DNA of 24,253 nucleotides. It comes from Parabacteroides sp. (GTDB taxonomy: Bacteria > Bacteroidota > Bacteroidia > Bacteroidales > Tannerellaceae). The position numbers and the translations under genes were made by a program. The notes below the pieces were generated by a model. The model searched no databases and was not told the DNA's origin. It was given only the letters and a program-made list of their open reading frames with translations. The stretch is from positions 1-24,253 of the forward strand of contig JAHHQS010000044.1 in NCBI GenBank assembly GCA_020026285.1. The letters run 5' to 3'. How positions within the stretch are numbered: the stretch's first letter is position 1; each line of letters starts with the position of its first letter. Shown here piece after piece: positions 8,178 to 16,594 of this stretch.

Positions 8178-10040
8178 ATGAACTGTACATTATTCAAGAA
8201 GGTGGCAGTCGGATCCGTTCTTTCGATCAGTCTGGCTGCCTGTACTTCACCGGAAGTGGTGGAAGGGAATCTGAATGTTATTCCTTTGCCACAAGAGGTC
8301 AGTCTGACCAGAGGTCTGTCGCCTTTTGTGATTAACTCATCTACTGTAATCAGCTATCCCGAAGGAAATGCCAAGCTGGAACGGACAGCTCATTTTCTGG
8401 CATCGTATATCCGGGAGGTGAGTGGTACCGAAGTGAAGATTGCTACAAAAGGTGGGCAAAATTCCATCTCGCTGCAACTTGATGAGAGTCTCTCCCGGAA
8501 GGAAGAATATCAGCTCGATGTCTCTTCAGACAGTATCGTGATCAAAGGGGCAACCGAAGCAGGTGTGTTCTATGGAATACAGACACTGCACAAGGCCTTG
8601 CCGGTAACCGACGGAAAGGTGCTGGCTGCCATTCCCTGCGGTACGGTGAAGGATTATCCGAATTTTGCCTATCGCGGTTTCATGGTCGATGTAGGCCGTC
8701 ATTTCTTCAGTGTTGATTATCTGAAAGAGGTTATCGATATGCTTGCCATGCACAATATCAATTATTTCCACTGGCATCTGTCTGAAGATCAGGGATGGCG
8801 TATCGAAATCAAGAAATATCCGAAGCTGACCGAGATAGGTTCGCATCGTAGGGCAACGATGGTGAAATGGGGTTCGGATGCCGATGATGGTGTTCCGGTT
8901 GACGGATTCTATACCCAGGAGGAAGCCCGTGAGATTGTGCGCTATGCGGCTGAACGTTTCATTACCGTGATTCCGGAAATAGATATGCCGGGACATATGA
9001 TGGCGGCTCTGGCTTCGTATCCGGAACTGGGCTGTACAGGCGGACCGTATGAAGTGCCTGTCCGTTTCGGTGTCTTCACCGATGTGCTTTGCGGAGGAAA
9101 CGAGAAGACCCTGCAGTTTGCAAAGGATGTGCTCGAAGAGATCATGGATATTTTCCCTTCCGAATACATTCATATCGGAGGCGATGAGTGTCCGAAACAG
9201 GAGTGGGAAAAATGTCCGAAATGTCAGGCCAAAATTCGTGAACTGAAACTGAAGGATACGCCGGAACACTCGAAGGAGAATCAGCTCCAGGCTTATTTCA
9301 TGGGTGAAGTGGAGAAGGTGATTGTGGCTCACGGACGAAAGATGATGGGCTGGGATGAGATTCTGGAAGGGAATCCTACCAAGTCTTCTATCGTGATGGC
9401 ATGGACCAAACCGATGGCTACTGTTCGTGCGGCCCAGCTTCAGCATCAGACTATCAGCTGTCCGATTCAGCATCTGTATTTCAGCAATCCGCATTATAAC
9501 AAGATTACCGGAGTGAACAGTCTGGCCCGCGTTTATAACTACGAACCGGTTCCTGCCGAGTTATCGGATGCCGACAAGAAGAATGTGTTTGGCGTGCAGG
9601 GTTGTATATGGACGGAATGGACAAAAGACAGCACGAAAATGGAATGGCAGATGATGCCCCGTATCGCTGCGTTGAGCGAATTGCAGTGGAGTAATCCGAA
9701 AAAGAAGGATCTGAACGCATTCCTGAGTCGTCTACAGCATCAGCTTGACCTGTACACGGTTCATGGTTACCATTTCAAGCAGGATATCTACGAAGCGAAC
9801 ATCAATTTCGAAGCGGCTGAAGGAAGTCGGGAGGCTCAGGTGACTATGCGCACGTACGATAATGTGCCGGTTTATTATACGCTGGACGGAACGGATCCGA
9901 CTACTTCATCCAAGCTGTACGAGCAGCCGTTCATGGTGTCAGACAGTGCAACGATCAAAGCGCTGGCTGTGAGAAACGGTGAACCGAGTCCGGTTGCAGA
10001 ACAGACCTGGAAATATACAGAGCCGGAGAAAAAGAAATAA
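8178..10040 (+). CDS. GH20 beta-N-acetylhexosaminidase lipoprotein
   Basis: The 620-residue enzyme removes terminal beta-linked GlcNAc or GalNAc residues by the substrate-assisted GH20 mechanism. From the ATG at 8178 the signal peptide ends in the lipobox SLAAC (Cys22), so the protein is probably anchored in a membrane. A GH20b-type N-terminal domain (from NVIPLPQ, about 30-140) precedes the catalytic barrel (RGFMVDVGRHF, HWHLSEDQGWR). The catalytic Asp-Glu pair is Asp336-Glu337 in HIGGDE. A C-terminal chitobiase-like domain (YYTLDGTDPT) ends the protein. A GTG at 8157 also opens the frame but lies in the promoter. The gene is visibly richer in G+C than susCD (37 of 60 bases in the line from 9001). 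It ends before a strong terminator. Confidence 0.95.
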   Translation: MNCTLFKKVAVGSVLSISLAACTSPEVVEGNLNVIPLPQEVSLTRGLSPFVINSSTVISYPEGNAKLERTAHFLASYIREVSGTEVKIATKGGQNSISLQLDESLSRKEEYQLDVSSDSIVIKGATEAGVFYGIQTLHKALPVTDGKVLAAIPCGTVKDYPNFAYRGFMVDVGRHFFSVDYLKEVIDMLAMHNINYFHWHLSEDQGWRIEIKKYPKLTEIGSHRRATMVKWGSDADDGVPVDGFYTQEEAREIVRYAAERFITVIPEIDMPGHMMAALASYPELGCTGGPYEVPVRFGVFTDVLCGGNEKTLQFAKDVLEEIMDIFPSEYIHIGGDECPKQEWEKCPKCQAKIRELKLKDTPEHSKENQLQAYFMGEVEKVIVAHGRKMMGWDEILEGNPTKSSIVMAWTKPMATVRAAQLQHQTISCPIQHLYFSNPHYNKITGVNSLARVYNYEPVPAELSDADKKNVFGVQGCIWTEWTKDSTKMEWQMMPRIAALSELQWSNPKKKDLNAFLSRLQHQLDLYTVHGYHFKQDIYEANINFEAAEGSREAQVTMRTYDNVPVYYTLDGTDPTTSSKLYEQPFMVSDSATIKALAVRNGEPSPVAEQTWKYTEPEKKK

Positions 10041-10045
10041 TTCGT

Positions 10046-10115
10046 CTGCCGAAACAGAAAAAAGTCGTTATCTCTTCCTTTCAGGGAAGCCGGATGACGA
10101 CTTTTTTTATGGCAG
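10046..10115 (+). terminator. Intrinsic terminator after the GH20 gene
   Basis: GTCGTTATC (10064-10072) pairs with GATGACGAC (10093-10101) with one wobble; TTCC and GGAA pair inside it, A-run 10058-10063 pairs with T-run 10102-10108, and CTGCC (10046-10050) with GGCAG (10111-10115). The A-run before and T-run after the stem could stop transcription in both directions. Confidence 0.8.
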
Positions 10116-10140
10116 AAGGATAACAATCATTTAAAATGAA

Positions 10141-10148
10141 TATCTTTG
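10141..10148 (+). promoter_or_regulatory. Promoter -7 box for the heparinase-like gene
   Basis: TATCTTTG matches the Bacteroidetes -7 consensus. No clear TTG is seen 18-20 bases upstream. It lies just past an in-frame ATG at 10136, so translation more likely starts at 10184 or 10187. Confidence 0.45.
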
Positions 10149-10183
10149 TTATATCTGATTTAACAAACACTTTAAACTACTGC

Positions 10184-12175
10184 ATGATGAACAGATACAG
10201 AAATGAAAAACACCGCTCATCTCTTTGGATTGGTCTGCTGGTCTGTGTTTTCGGACTGATGAATACACTTTCCATGAACGGACAGACAGACGAAGTTCTC
10301 AAACTGAAAAAATCACCTCGCTTGTGGGTGGATAAAGAAACCGTATATCACCTGAAGGACAAACTCCATACGCAATATCTGAAAGATCAGGCGCAGCGGA
10401 TCATCGAAGATGCCGACTGGCTGATTGATTTTCCTCCTATCCGCGAGAAAGAGGCGGAGATGTATATGCAGGGCACCCGGACGATTGCCAGTCATTTGCA
10501 GTGTCTGACTTCTGCCTGGGTACTGACGCACGACAAGAAATACAGAAAGGCTGCCATGAAGCACCTGGAGAATCTGTTGAACTGGAATCATGTGAGCTGC
10601 GAGGCTCGGGCCAATACACCGCCGGATGCCGATATGTTCTTCTGTCTGACTTATGGCGAGCATTCGGCTGACATCGGACTGATGTATGATATTTTCCGTC
10701 CGGATATGACGAAGAAGGAACAGAAGATCTTCTTCGATGTGATTGACAAGTTCTACCTGAAGGAAGCTTTGGAATGTCTGGATCATGCTCCCTGGTGGGC
10801 CAATAAAAGCTGGTCCAACTGGAATGGCGTCTGTTCGGGAGGAATGGGCATTCTGGCACTGGCATTCTACAACGATCGTCCGGAATGCAGAAAGCTGATC
10901 CCCTTCGTGGAGAAGTCGCTGGCTGAGTATTTCAAATCCTATATCCAGAACGGAGGCGGCAGTCATGAAGGTACCGGTTACTGGAATTATGGCATGCATT
11001 ATGCAATGCGTTATCTGCTGAGCTGGGAAAAGGCCACCGGACGGAAACATCCGGCTTTCGAGATCGAGGAACTGCGTACTTCCTTGAATTTTCCATTGGA
11101 TTTTACAGAAATCAATTTCGGGGATAATGACAGCTGGGGACCGACTGGCATGTTCTTCATGCTGGCCGACCGATTGAATAATCCGAATGCGGCCTTGCGT
11201 GCTGCCACTTATCTGAAGGTGACTGAAAAGCCGTCCGACGGGAAACGAGACCGTTTCTACCGGGCGGCTACCGGTGATGTGCTCTATGCGGCCGATTATA
11301 TCCCGACCGACGAGAAGATGAAGGAACTGAAAATGACTCATCAGACCAGGAAGGAGCCGGTGGCGAGAGTGTATAAAGGGTTGGAATGGGGTGCCTTGGC
11401 CGACGATTCCGCTTTCCCGACCATGCGGCTTTCTGCTCGTGGCGGCTCCAGTGCGATTTCCGGTCACGGACATGTCGACATCATGAGTTTCATCTGTATG
11501 GTGAACGGCGAACGAATGATAGATATCCAGACGGACGGCGGTTATATCAGCACGACTTTCTCAGGCCGTGGTCATGAAATCTATAGCCGAAGCGCGGCTG
11601 CCAAAAGCACGATGTATGTGGACGGACTTCCTCCGATGGTGAATGTGACCTGCAAGAGCACGCAGGTGGTGAAGAAGGATGATCTGGAAGGAATCCGGAT
11701 TGACGGTTCGAACGTCTATATGGCACGCTGGAAGAAAGGATTTATCGGCCGCCTCTTCCTGATGGTGGAAAACAGATACTGGCTGGTGATTGATGCCGCT
11801 TCCAGACATTATATCGAATCCCGTTTCCATACTTTCGCCCGGCCGGAGATTCACGACAATACGGTAGTGCTGACCAAAGGGAAGGAGCAGATGGCCATGA
11901 CCTTCGCTGCTTATGGAAAAGGGATGCTGCAGGAATCACGCGGAATGCCGGTCACCCTGGACAAGCAGACTTATATGCTTCGCTGGATGAGTCCGACCCG
12001 CAATTATGAAACCGTTCCGGAAGAAAGCGGATTCCACGTCACAGCCATGAATCCGGGTAACGAAAAATTATCGGTACGGATTCAGAAGGAAGAAGGCGGA
12101 TTCGCCATTCAGGTAAGCGGAAGAAATGGTTATCAGAGAATTGTAAGGGTGACAAATGATCTTTTCTTGCGTTAG
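10184..12175 (+). CDS. Heparinase II/III-type polysaccharide lyase, secreted
   Basis: The 663-residue protein has the build of an alpha/alpha-toroid lyase with a C-terminal beta-sandwich, the heparinase II/III family, which cleaves uronic-acid-containing polysaccharides by beta-elimination. After the signal peptide (hydrophobic LWIGLLVCVFGLM) the toroid spans about 35-370 with SNWNGVCSGG and SHEGTGYWNYGMHY (Tyr266 a candidate catalytic base). The beta-sandwich begins near 380 and holds SGHGHVDIMSF (His428, His430), the usual family histidine motif. The exact PL family and substrate cannot be told by eye. An ATG at 10136 is in frame but precedes the -7 box; the ATGs at 10184 and 10187 are equivalent. 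Proximity to GH20 and susCD suggests a glycosaminoglycan-like or HexNAc/uronate glycan. Confidence 0.85.
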   Translation: MMNRYRNEKHRSSLWIGLLVCVFGLMNTLSMNGQTDEVLKLKKSPRLWVDKETVYHLKDKLHTQYLKDQAQRIIEDADWLIDFPPIREKEAEMYMQGTRTIASHLQCLTSAWVLTHDKKYRKAAMKHLENLLNWNHVSCEARANTPPDADMFFCLTYGEHSADIGLMYDIFRPDMTKKEQKIFFDVIDKFYLKEALECLDHAPWWANKSWSNWNGVCSGGMGILALAFYNDRPECRKLIPFVEKSLAEYFKSYIQNGGGSHEGTGYWNYGMHYAMRYLLSWEKATGRKHPAFEIEELRTSLNFPLDFTEINFGDNDSWGPTGMFFMLADRLNNPNAALRAATYLKVTEKPSDGKRDRFYRAATGDVLYAADYIPTDEKMKELKMTHQTRKEPVARVYKGLEWGALADDSAFPTMRLSARGGSSAISGHGHVDIMSFICMVNGERMIDIQTDGGYISTTFSGRGHEIYSRSAAAKSTMYVDGLPPMVNVTCKSTQVVKKDDLEGIRIDGSNVYMARWKKGFIGRLFLMVENRYWLVIDAASRHYIESRFHTFARPEIHDNTVVLTKGKEQMAMTFAAYGKGMLQESRGMPVTLDKQTYMLRWMSPTRNYETVPEESGFHVTAMNPGNEKLSVRIQKEEGGFAIQVSGRNGYQRIVRVTNDLFLR

Positions 12176-12201
12176 ATAGAAGGAATATGAAGAATTAATT
12201 C

Positions 12202-12209
12202 TAATTTTG
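12202..12209 (+). promoter_or_regulatory. Promoter -7 box for the SDR gene
   Basis: TAATTTTG fits TAnnTTTG and lies 43 bases before the ATG at 12253. No TTG was found at the right distance upstream, so support is from one box only. Confidence 0.35.
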
Positions 12210-12252
12210 CAGTCGAAAAATGAAGAATTTTGAAGACAGCTAATTCGAATTT

Positions 12253-12981
12253 ATGAAACGAATCATTATAGTAGGTGCGACTTCGGGTATTGGACGTGAG
12301 GTCGCACTTTTATTTGCTCAAAAAGGCTGGACTGTCGGCATAGCGGGCCGGCGCAAGGATAGACTGGAAGAAGTGCAGCGGCTGTTTCCCGATCAGATTC
12401 AGATGGAGGAAATAGACATCACCCGTCCGGATGCTCCTTCGCTGCTGAACCGCCTGATTGAGAAATGCGGCGGCATGGATATCTATTTCCATGCGTCGGG
12501 AATCGGAAAGCAGAACCGTCTGCTGGAGAGAAAGGTGGAAATGGATACTTTGCAGACCAACGGTATCGGTTTCACTCAGATGATCAATGCGGCCTGGCAC
12601 TATTTTGCAGCAGCAGGACAGGGACATATTGCAGCCATCACCTCCATTGCCGGAACCAAAGGACTGGGAAGTGCCCCGGCTTATTCGGCCACCAAGGCTT
12701 TTCAGAACTGTTATCTTGATTCGCTCTCGCAGCTGGCTCACATGAACAGGCTGAATATCGGCTTTACGGATATCCGTCCGGGTTTTGTGAAAACAGATCT
12801 GCTGGACGACGGCAAGAATTATCCGATGCTTCTGAAGAAGGAGAGGGTGGCCAGGATTATCGTGAATGCAGTCCTGAAACGTCGCCGCCGCATCATCGTG
12901 GACTGGCGTTATGCCTTTGTCGTCTTTTTCTGGCGGCTGATTCCGAATTATATATGGGAGCGTCTGCCGATCAGAAACTGA
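12253..12981 (+). CDS. Short-chain dehydrogenase/reductase
   Basis: This 242-residue protein is a classical SDR: an NAD(P)-dependent Rossmann-fold oxidoreductase. The cofactor motif GATSGIG lies at residues 8-14, and basic residues after the second strand (AGRRKDR, 31-37) suggest NADPH. The usual NNAG is HASG (80-83). The catalytic set is Asn103, Ser131, Tyr144 and Lys148 (YSATK), followed by RPGFVKTDL. The last 30 residues are basic and then hydrophobic (FVVFFWRLIPNYIW), which may touch the membrane. The substrate is unknown. Its 3' end overlaps that of the convergent gtrA-like gene by 34 bases, and no terminator is seen between them. Confidence 0.9.
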   Translation: MKRIIIVGATSGIGREVALLFAQKGWTVGIAGRRKDRLEEVQRLFPDQIQMEEIDITRPDAPSLLNRLIEKCGGMDIYFHASGIGKQNRLLERKVEMDTLQTNGIGFTQMINAAWHYFAAAGQGHIAAITSIAGTKGLGSAPAYSATKAFQNCYLDSLSQLAHMNRLNIGFTDIRPGFVKTDLLDDGKNYPMLLKKERVARIIVNAVLKRRRRIIVDWRYAFVVFFWRLIPNYIWERLPIRN

Positions 12982-13379
12982 TGAATGAAAGTATTTCCTT
13001 TAGGACTGAAAGTGACTTTTTTGTTGAACATGAAGTTGACATAGCCGTAAATGAATAATCCGAGGAACTGGGAGATGTATTGATTCCATCCCAGGATTTC
13101 GACCATTATCAGAAGTATAATGAATTGTGACAGATAGGCGCAGGCAAAAGCAATGAGGAAGAGGAGAGACTGTGAGAAATATTCACCCTTTCCGTAATTG
13201 AAAACCCAGAACTTGCTCCAGAAGAAATTATTTATCAGCGAGGCAGAATATCCGGCAATATTCGCGTAGATGTAATCTATATGTAATAGATCCATCATGA
13301 ACCACACAACCAGAACGGTGATAAGTGCATTCAGGGTTCCTATAATAATGAAACGAATAATCTGCTTTGAATTCTTCAT
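12948..13379 (-). CDS. GtrA-family small membrane protein
   Basis: The 143-residue protein has four predicted membrane segments (about residues 7-29, 36-60, 68-93 and 99-123) and matches the GtrA/DPMS-like family, whose members are linked to moving lipid-linked sugars across the membrane or to cell-surface polysaccharide synthesis. Typical family marks are RFIIIGTLNALI near the start, NFFWSKFWVF in the middle and YVNFMFNKKVTF near the end. The start at 13379 was preferred to an in-frame ATG at 13400, because a TATCTTTG box overlaps the latter. The last residues overlap the SDR gene on the other strand. No glycosyltransferase partner lies in the window. Confidence 0.85.
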   Translation of the reverse strand: MKNSKQIIRFIIIGTLNALITVLVVWFMMDLLHIDYIYANIAGYSASLINNFFWSKFWVFNYGKGEYFSQSLLFLIAFACAYLSQFIILLIMVEILGWNQYISQFLGLFIYGYVNFMFNKKVTFSPKGNTFIHQFLIGRRSHI

Positions 13380-13397
13380 GTGTATATAATTTCCATG

Positions 13398-13405
13398 CAA
13401 AGATA
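13398..13405 (-). promoter_or_regulatory. Promoter -7 box for the gtrA-like gene
   Basis: On the minus strand bases 13405-13398 read TATCTTTG, a full match to the Bacteroidetes -7 consensus, about 19 bases before the ATG at 13379. No TTG was found at the expected upstream distance. Confidence 0.4.
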
Positions 13406-13454
13406 ATCATATTGCTGAGTTTTGATAGAAAAAACAATAAAAATAGACGGATTG

Positions 13455-13480
13455 AATTTGAATCAATTTAAATTCAAATT
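13455..13480. promoter_or_regulatory. Inverted repeat between divergent promoters, possible operator
   Basis: AATTTGAAT (13455-13463) and ATTCAAATT (13472-13480) form a 9-bp perfect inverted repeat with an 8-base spacer. It lies between the gtrA-like promoter and the promoter of the DUF4268-like gene, 16 bases before the TTG of the latter. It could bind a dimeric regulator acting on both genes, but such AT-rich repeats also arise by chance. Confidence 0.3.
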
Positions 13481-13496
13481 GAAGTGTTAAATAAAA

Positions 13497-13526
13497 TTGT
13501 AGGGATAAATTATTTATTTATTTTTG
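13497..13526 (+). promoter_or_regulatory. Bacteroidetes-type promoter for the DUF4268-aminopeptidase operon
   Basis: TTG at 13497-13499, a 19-base spacer and TATTTTTG at 13519-13526 match the consensus. Transcription would start near 13532, about 55 bases before the ATG at 13587. A TTG at 13524 that also opens the reading frame is part of the box and is rejected as a start. Confidence 0.6.
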
Positions 13527-13586
13527 TCTGTTGAAATACAGACGGAAATAATTAGATACATAATTCTTGAAAAGAAAGATTTGTAT

Positions 13587-14042
13587 ATGTATAGCAGAGA
13601 TGAATTGAAACAACTAAAAAAGGAATTTTGGGAGAGTTTCGCCGCATATTGTGAAGTCCAACCTTATTTACGAAACCGAAAGAAAATGTGGCTCCTTTAC
13701 AATACTAAAGTGCGAGGTGTGGAGATGAAGTTTGATGCAACTCGAAATGCCGCCTATGTGATCTTGGAAGTAAATCTCAAACAGGAGGATCAACGACTGG
13801 AAATGTATGAAAAACTGACGTGGTATAAAGATTATCTGGAAAAAGGATTCGACAACGAACTGATCTGGGACATGTGTTATGTCAGGGAAACCGGAAATCA
13901 GGTCTGCCGGGTTTATACCAAAAAGGAAGGAATCGATTTCCACCGGCGTTCAGACTGGGGGGAATTCTTCTCGTTCATGGCACAGAATATGTATCTGATG
14001 GAAAAGAATTTTAATAGAATAGCAGAATATATACGTGAATAA
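13587..14042 (+). CDS. DUF4268-like small cytoplasmic protein
   Basis: The 151-residue protein has no signal peptide or membrane segment. Its start MYSRDELKQLKKEFWESF and the later WLLYNTKV and LTWYKDYLEKGF resemble the DUF4268 family of Bacteroidetes, whose function is not established. The protein is rich in aromatic and charged residues. The ATG at 13587 was chosen because an alternative TTG at 13524 lies in the promoter box. It is the first gene of a tight run: the M1 aminopeptidase begins 10 bases after its stop. The family assignment is from memory of the sequence pattern only. Confidence 0.7.
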   Translation: MYSRDELKQLKKEFWESFAAYCEVQPYLRNRKKMWLLYNTKVRGVEMKFDATRNAAYVILEVNLKQEDQRLEMYEKLTWYKDYLEKGFDNELIWDMCYVRETGNQVCRVYTKKEGIDFHRRSDWGEFFSFMAQNMYLMEKNFNRIAEYIRE

Positions 14043-14052
14043 ATTCTTTGAT

Positions 14053-16590
14053 ATGAAATGGATATATTGTTTATTGTCAATGTTTTTCATGCTTTCATGT
14101 AGTATAAGCGATGAACAATTAAAGATTTTGAGATCACCTGGTGTGAGTCAGGAGCTGGCTAAGTTCAGATCAGAAAACTTTTTTAATGTAAATTACACAC
14201 TTAATTTCAATATCCCGAAAGACAAGAATGAACCGGTCACCGGCGAAGTGGATATTTTCTGGCTGCAGGGCGGAATGCAGCCTCTCGTAATTGATTTCAA
14301 GGGAGATTCGACCCAGATATTCTCTCTGCTGATGAACGATGCCGCCGTTGATTATGAATTTAAGGACGATCACATTTACATTTCTCCACTGAAGACCTTG
14401 TCGGGTGGAAACAGAGTTTCGATTGCCTTCAAGGCTTCCGACCAGTCGCTGAACAGAAGAGACGATTACCTGTATACCTTGCTGGTTCCCGACCGGGCCA
14501 GAACATTGTTCCCCTGTTTCGATCAGCCGGATATCAAGGCGGTATATTCGTTAACCCTTTCTGTTCCGGAGAGATGGCAGGCGGTTGCTAACGGAATGGT
14601 TGAACATGTCGATTCCCTGTCGCATCCGGGCAGACACGTAATTTCGTTCAAGAAGACCAAATCGCTTCCGACCTATCTGTTCTCGTTTGCTGCAGGCAAG
14701 CTGGAGCATGAAGAGTTTACCAGAGACAAACGGACCATCTCGGTGTATCACCGCGAGACAGATCCGTACAAGGTAGCTCAGTGTTCTGAAATTGCCCGCC
14801 AGGTATTCGATGATCTGGAATGGATGGAAGAATTTACACAGATCCCTTATCCTTTTGCCAAATATGACCTGATCATTCTGCCGGGCTTCCAGTTTGGCGG
14901 TATGGAACATACAGGGGCCACCTTGTACAATGACAACAGCATGTTCCTGAATCAGAATCCGACGCTGGACGAACAGCTCCGACGCTGTTCGCTGATTGCT
15001 CACGAGACGGCACACATGTGGTTTGGCGACTATGTCACCATGAAATGGTTCAACGACGTGTGGACCAAGGAGGTGTTTGCCAATTATCTGGCGGCACAGA
15101 TTGTGAAGCCATTCTTCCCGACGGTGAATCATGAGCTGAATTTCATGAAAGCTTACGTTCCGGCCGCTTATTCGGAAGACAGGACATCAGGCTCGACTCC
15201 CATCCAGCAGGAGCTGGGAAATCTGAGAGATGCCGGTCTGGTCTATTCAAATATCATCTACAACAAATCGCCTATGGTGATGGACATGATTGTGAAACGG
15301 ATGGGCTGGGAGAATTTCCGCAAAGGAATCCATCAATATCTGAAATCTCACAAATATGGCAATGCAACCTGGGATGATCTGATTGTTTCCCTGAACGAAT
15401 TCTCCGACCGCGATCTGGAGAAGATGAGTCAGGCATGGGTGAAGGAAAAGGGTATGCCTCTTCTGAAAGCCAGCCTGGAAAACAATTCGCTGGTTGTTGA
15501 AGAGATTGATACCTGGAATCGAGGACTGGTATGGCCGCAGCGATTGAAATACAGACTGATCGAGAACGATGTGACCGAAGATGTCTATGTGGAGATTGAT
15601 GATACATTGAATATTGCAAAGACAAAACTGAAACATTCATTTACATCACCGGTGATTCTGCCGAATATTGATGGCTGCGGCTATGGATATTTCCAGATGA
15701 CGGAAACCGATGTGAAGGGAGCTTTACAGACACTTCAGACAACCAATGACGATCTGCTGAAAGGTTCGCTGCTGATCTCACTGAACGAGAATCTGCAGAA
15801 CTGGAATCTGGATGTCGATGCCTATATGCATTCACTGATGGATTATCTGGAGATAGAAGAGAACGATCTGCTTTATTCCATGGCATTGGACTATCTGAGT
15901 ACGGCAACCCGCTTTTCAAAAGCCGATCAGCTATGGCTTGAGAAGGATTTATGGAAACAGGTGGAGACAGGAGCAAAGCCTCAGTTCCGTTTGCATGCAT
16001 TCCGCCAGTATCTGTATCTTGTCAATTCGAAGGAAGCGGTGAAACGCTTATATGATATCTGGCTGAATCAGAAAAATCCTCAGGGATGCAATCTGAGCGA
16101 GAAGGATTATATCAACATGTCGTACGAACTGGCTGTCCGCATGCCGGAAAAGGCCGACGAAATCGTGAAGCTTCAGCTGTCGCGAATCACGAATCCCGAC
16201 CGCAAGAAACAATATCAATTCATATCACCGGCCGTCTGTCCTTATATGTCTGTCAGAGACAGTGTGTTCGGAGCCTTGCAGTGCGCCGAGAACCGACGTA
16301 TCGAGCCATGGGTTTCAACTTCACTGGCCTTATTGAATCATCGTCTGCGCCAGCATGAATCAGTCGGATTTATCAGCGGCGGACTGAATGTGTTGCAGGA
16401 TGTACAGCGCACAGGAGATATCTTTTTCCCGACAGCATGGCTTCGGGCATTATTAAACGGTCACGTCAGTGATGAAGCCAGAAAGGAAGTGGATTATTTC
16501 TGGGAGAACAATAAGAACTATCCGCCGATGTTATCGAACAAGATTCGTCAGCAGGCGGACCATCTATATCGCTTGAATAAAATCAAATAG
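14053..16590 (+). CDS. M1-family zinc aminopeptidase lipoprotein
   Basis: The 845-residue protein is an M1 metallopeptidase, which removes N-terminal residues from peptides. Zinc ligands are His317 and His321 in HETAH and Glu340 nineteen residues later (TKE), with Glu318 as catalytic base. The substrate-binding motif reads GGMEH (Glu285) where well-known members have GAMEN. A signal peptide ends in MLSC (Cys16), suggesting a membrane-anchored periplasmic or surface enzyme. An N-terminal beta-domain (about 35-210) precedes the catalytic domain, and a helical repeat domain fills about 530-845. A GTG at 14035 overlaps the previous gene by 8 bases; the ATG at 14053 gives the cleaner signal peptide. 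The helicase gene follows after 4 bases. Confidence 0.93.
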   Translation: MKWIYCLLSMFFMLSCSISDEQLKILRSPGVSQELAKFRSENFFNVNYTLNFNIPKDKNEPVTGEVDIFWLQGGMQPLVIDFKGDSTQIFSLLMNDAAVDYEFKDDHIYISPLKTLSGGNRVSIAFKASDQSLNRRDDYLYTLLVPDRARTLFPCFDQPDIKAVYSLTLSVPERWQAVANGMVEHVDSLSHPGRHVISFKKTKSLPTYLFSFAAGKLEHEEFTRDKRTISVYHRETDPYKVAQCSEIARQVFDDLEWMEEFTQIPYPFAKYDLIILPGFQFGGMEHTGATLYNDNSMFLNQNPTLDEQLRRCSLIAHETAHMWFGDYVTMKWFNDVWTKEVFANYLAAQIVKPFFPTVNHELNFMKAYVPAAYSEDRTSGSTPIQQELGNLRDAGLVYSNIIYNKSPMVMDMIVKRMGWENFRKGIHQYLKSHKYGNATWDDLIVSLNEFSDRDLEKMSQAWVKEKGMPLLKASLENNSLVVEEIDTWNRGLVWPQRLKYRLIENDVTEDVYVEIDDTLNIAKTKLKHSFTSPVILPNIDGCGYGYFQMTETDVKGALQTLQTTNDDLLKGSLLISLNENLQNWNLDVDAYMHSLMDYLEIEENDLLYSMALDYLSTATRFSKADQLWLEKDLWKQVETGAKPQFRLHAFRQYLYLVNSKEAVKRLYDIWLNQKNPQGCNLSEKDYINMSYELAVRMPEKADEIVKLQLSRITNPDRKKQYQFISPAVCPYMSVRDSVFGALQCAENRRIEPWVSTSLALLNHRLRQHESVGFISGGLNVLQDVQRTGDIFFPTAWLRALLNGHVSDEARKEVDYFWENNKNYPPMLSNKIRQQADHLYRLNKIK

Positions 16591-16594
16591 AATT

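Noticed and set aside
8526..9494. Long open frame (322 codons) on the minus strand within the GH20 gene
   Set aside because: It mirrors a gene with clear GH20 motifs, has no recognisable domains of its own, and arises from codon bias in the GC-richer zone.
10313..11473. Long open frame (386 codons) on the minus strand within the heparinase-like gene
   Set aside because: It is antisense to a well-supported lyase gene, has no promoter box or family motif, and its composition is that of a shadow frame.
14902..14910. GGMEH in the M1 aminopeptidase as a sign of lost activity
   Set aside because: The zinc site and the motif Glu are intact, and I recall variants of this motif among bacterial M1 paralogues, so loss of function is not supported.
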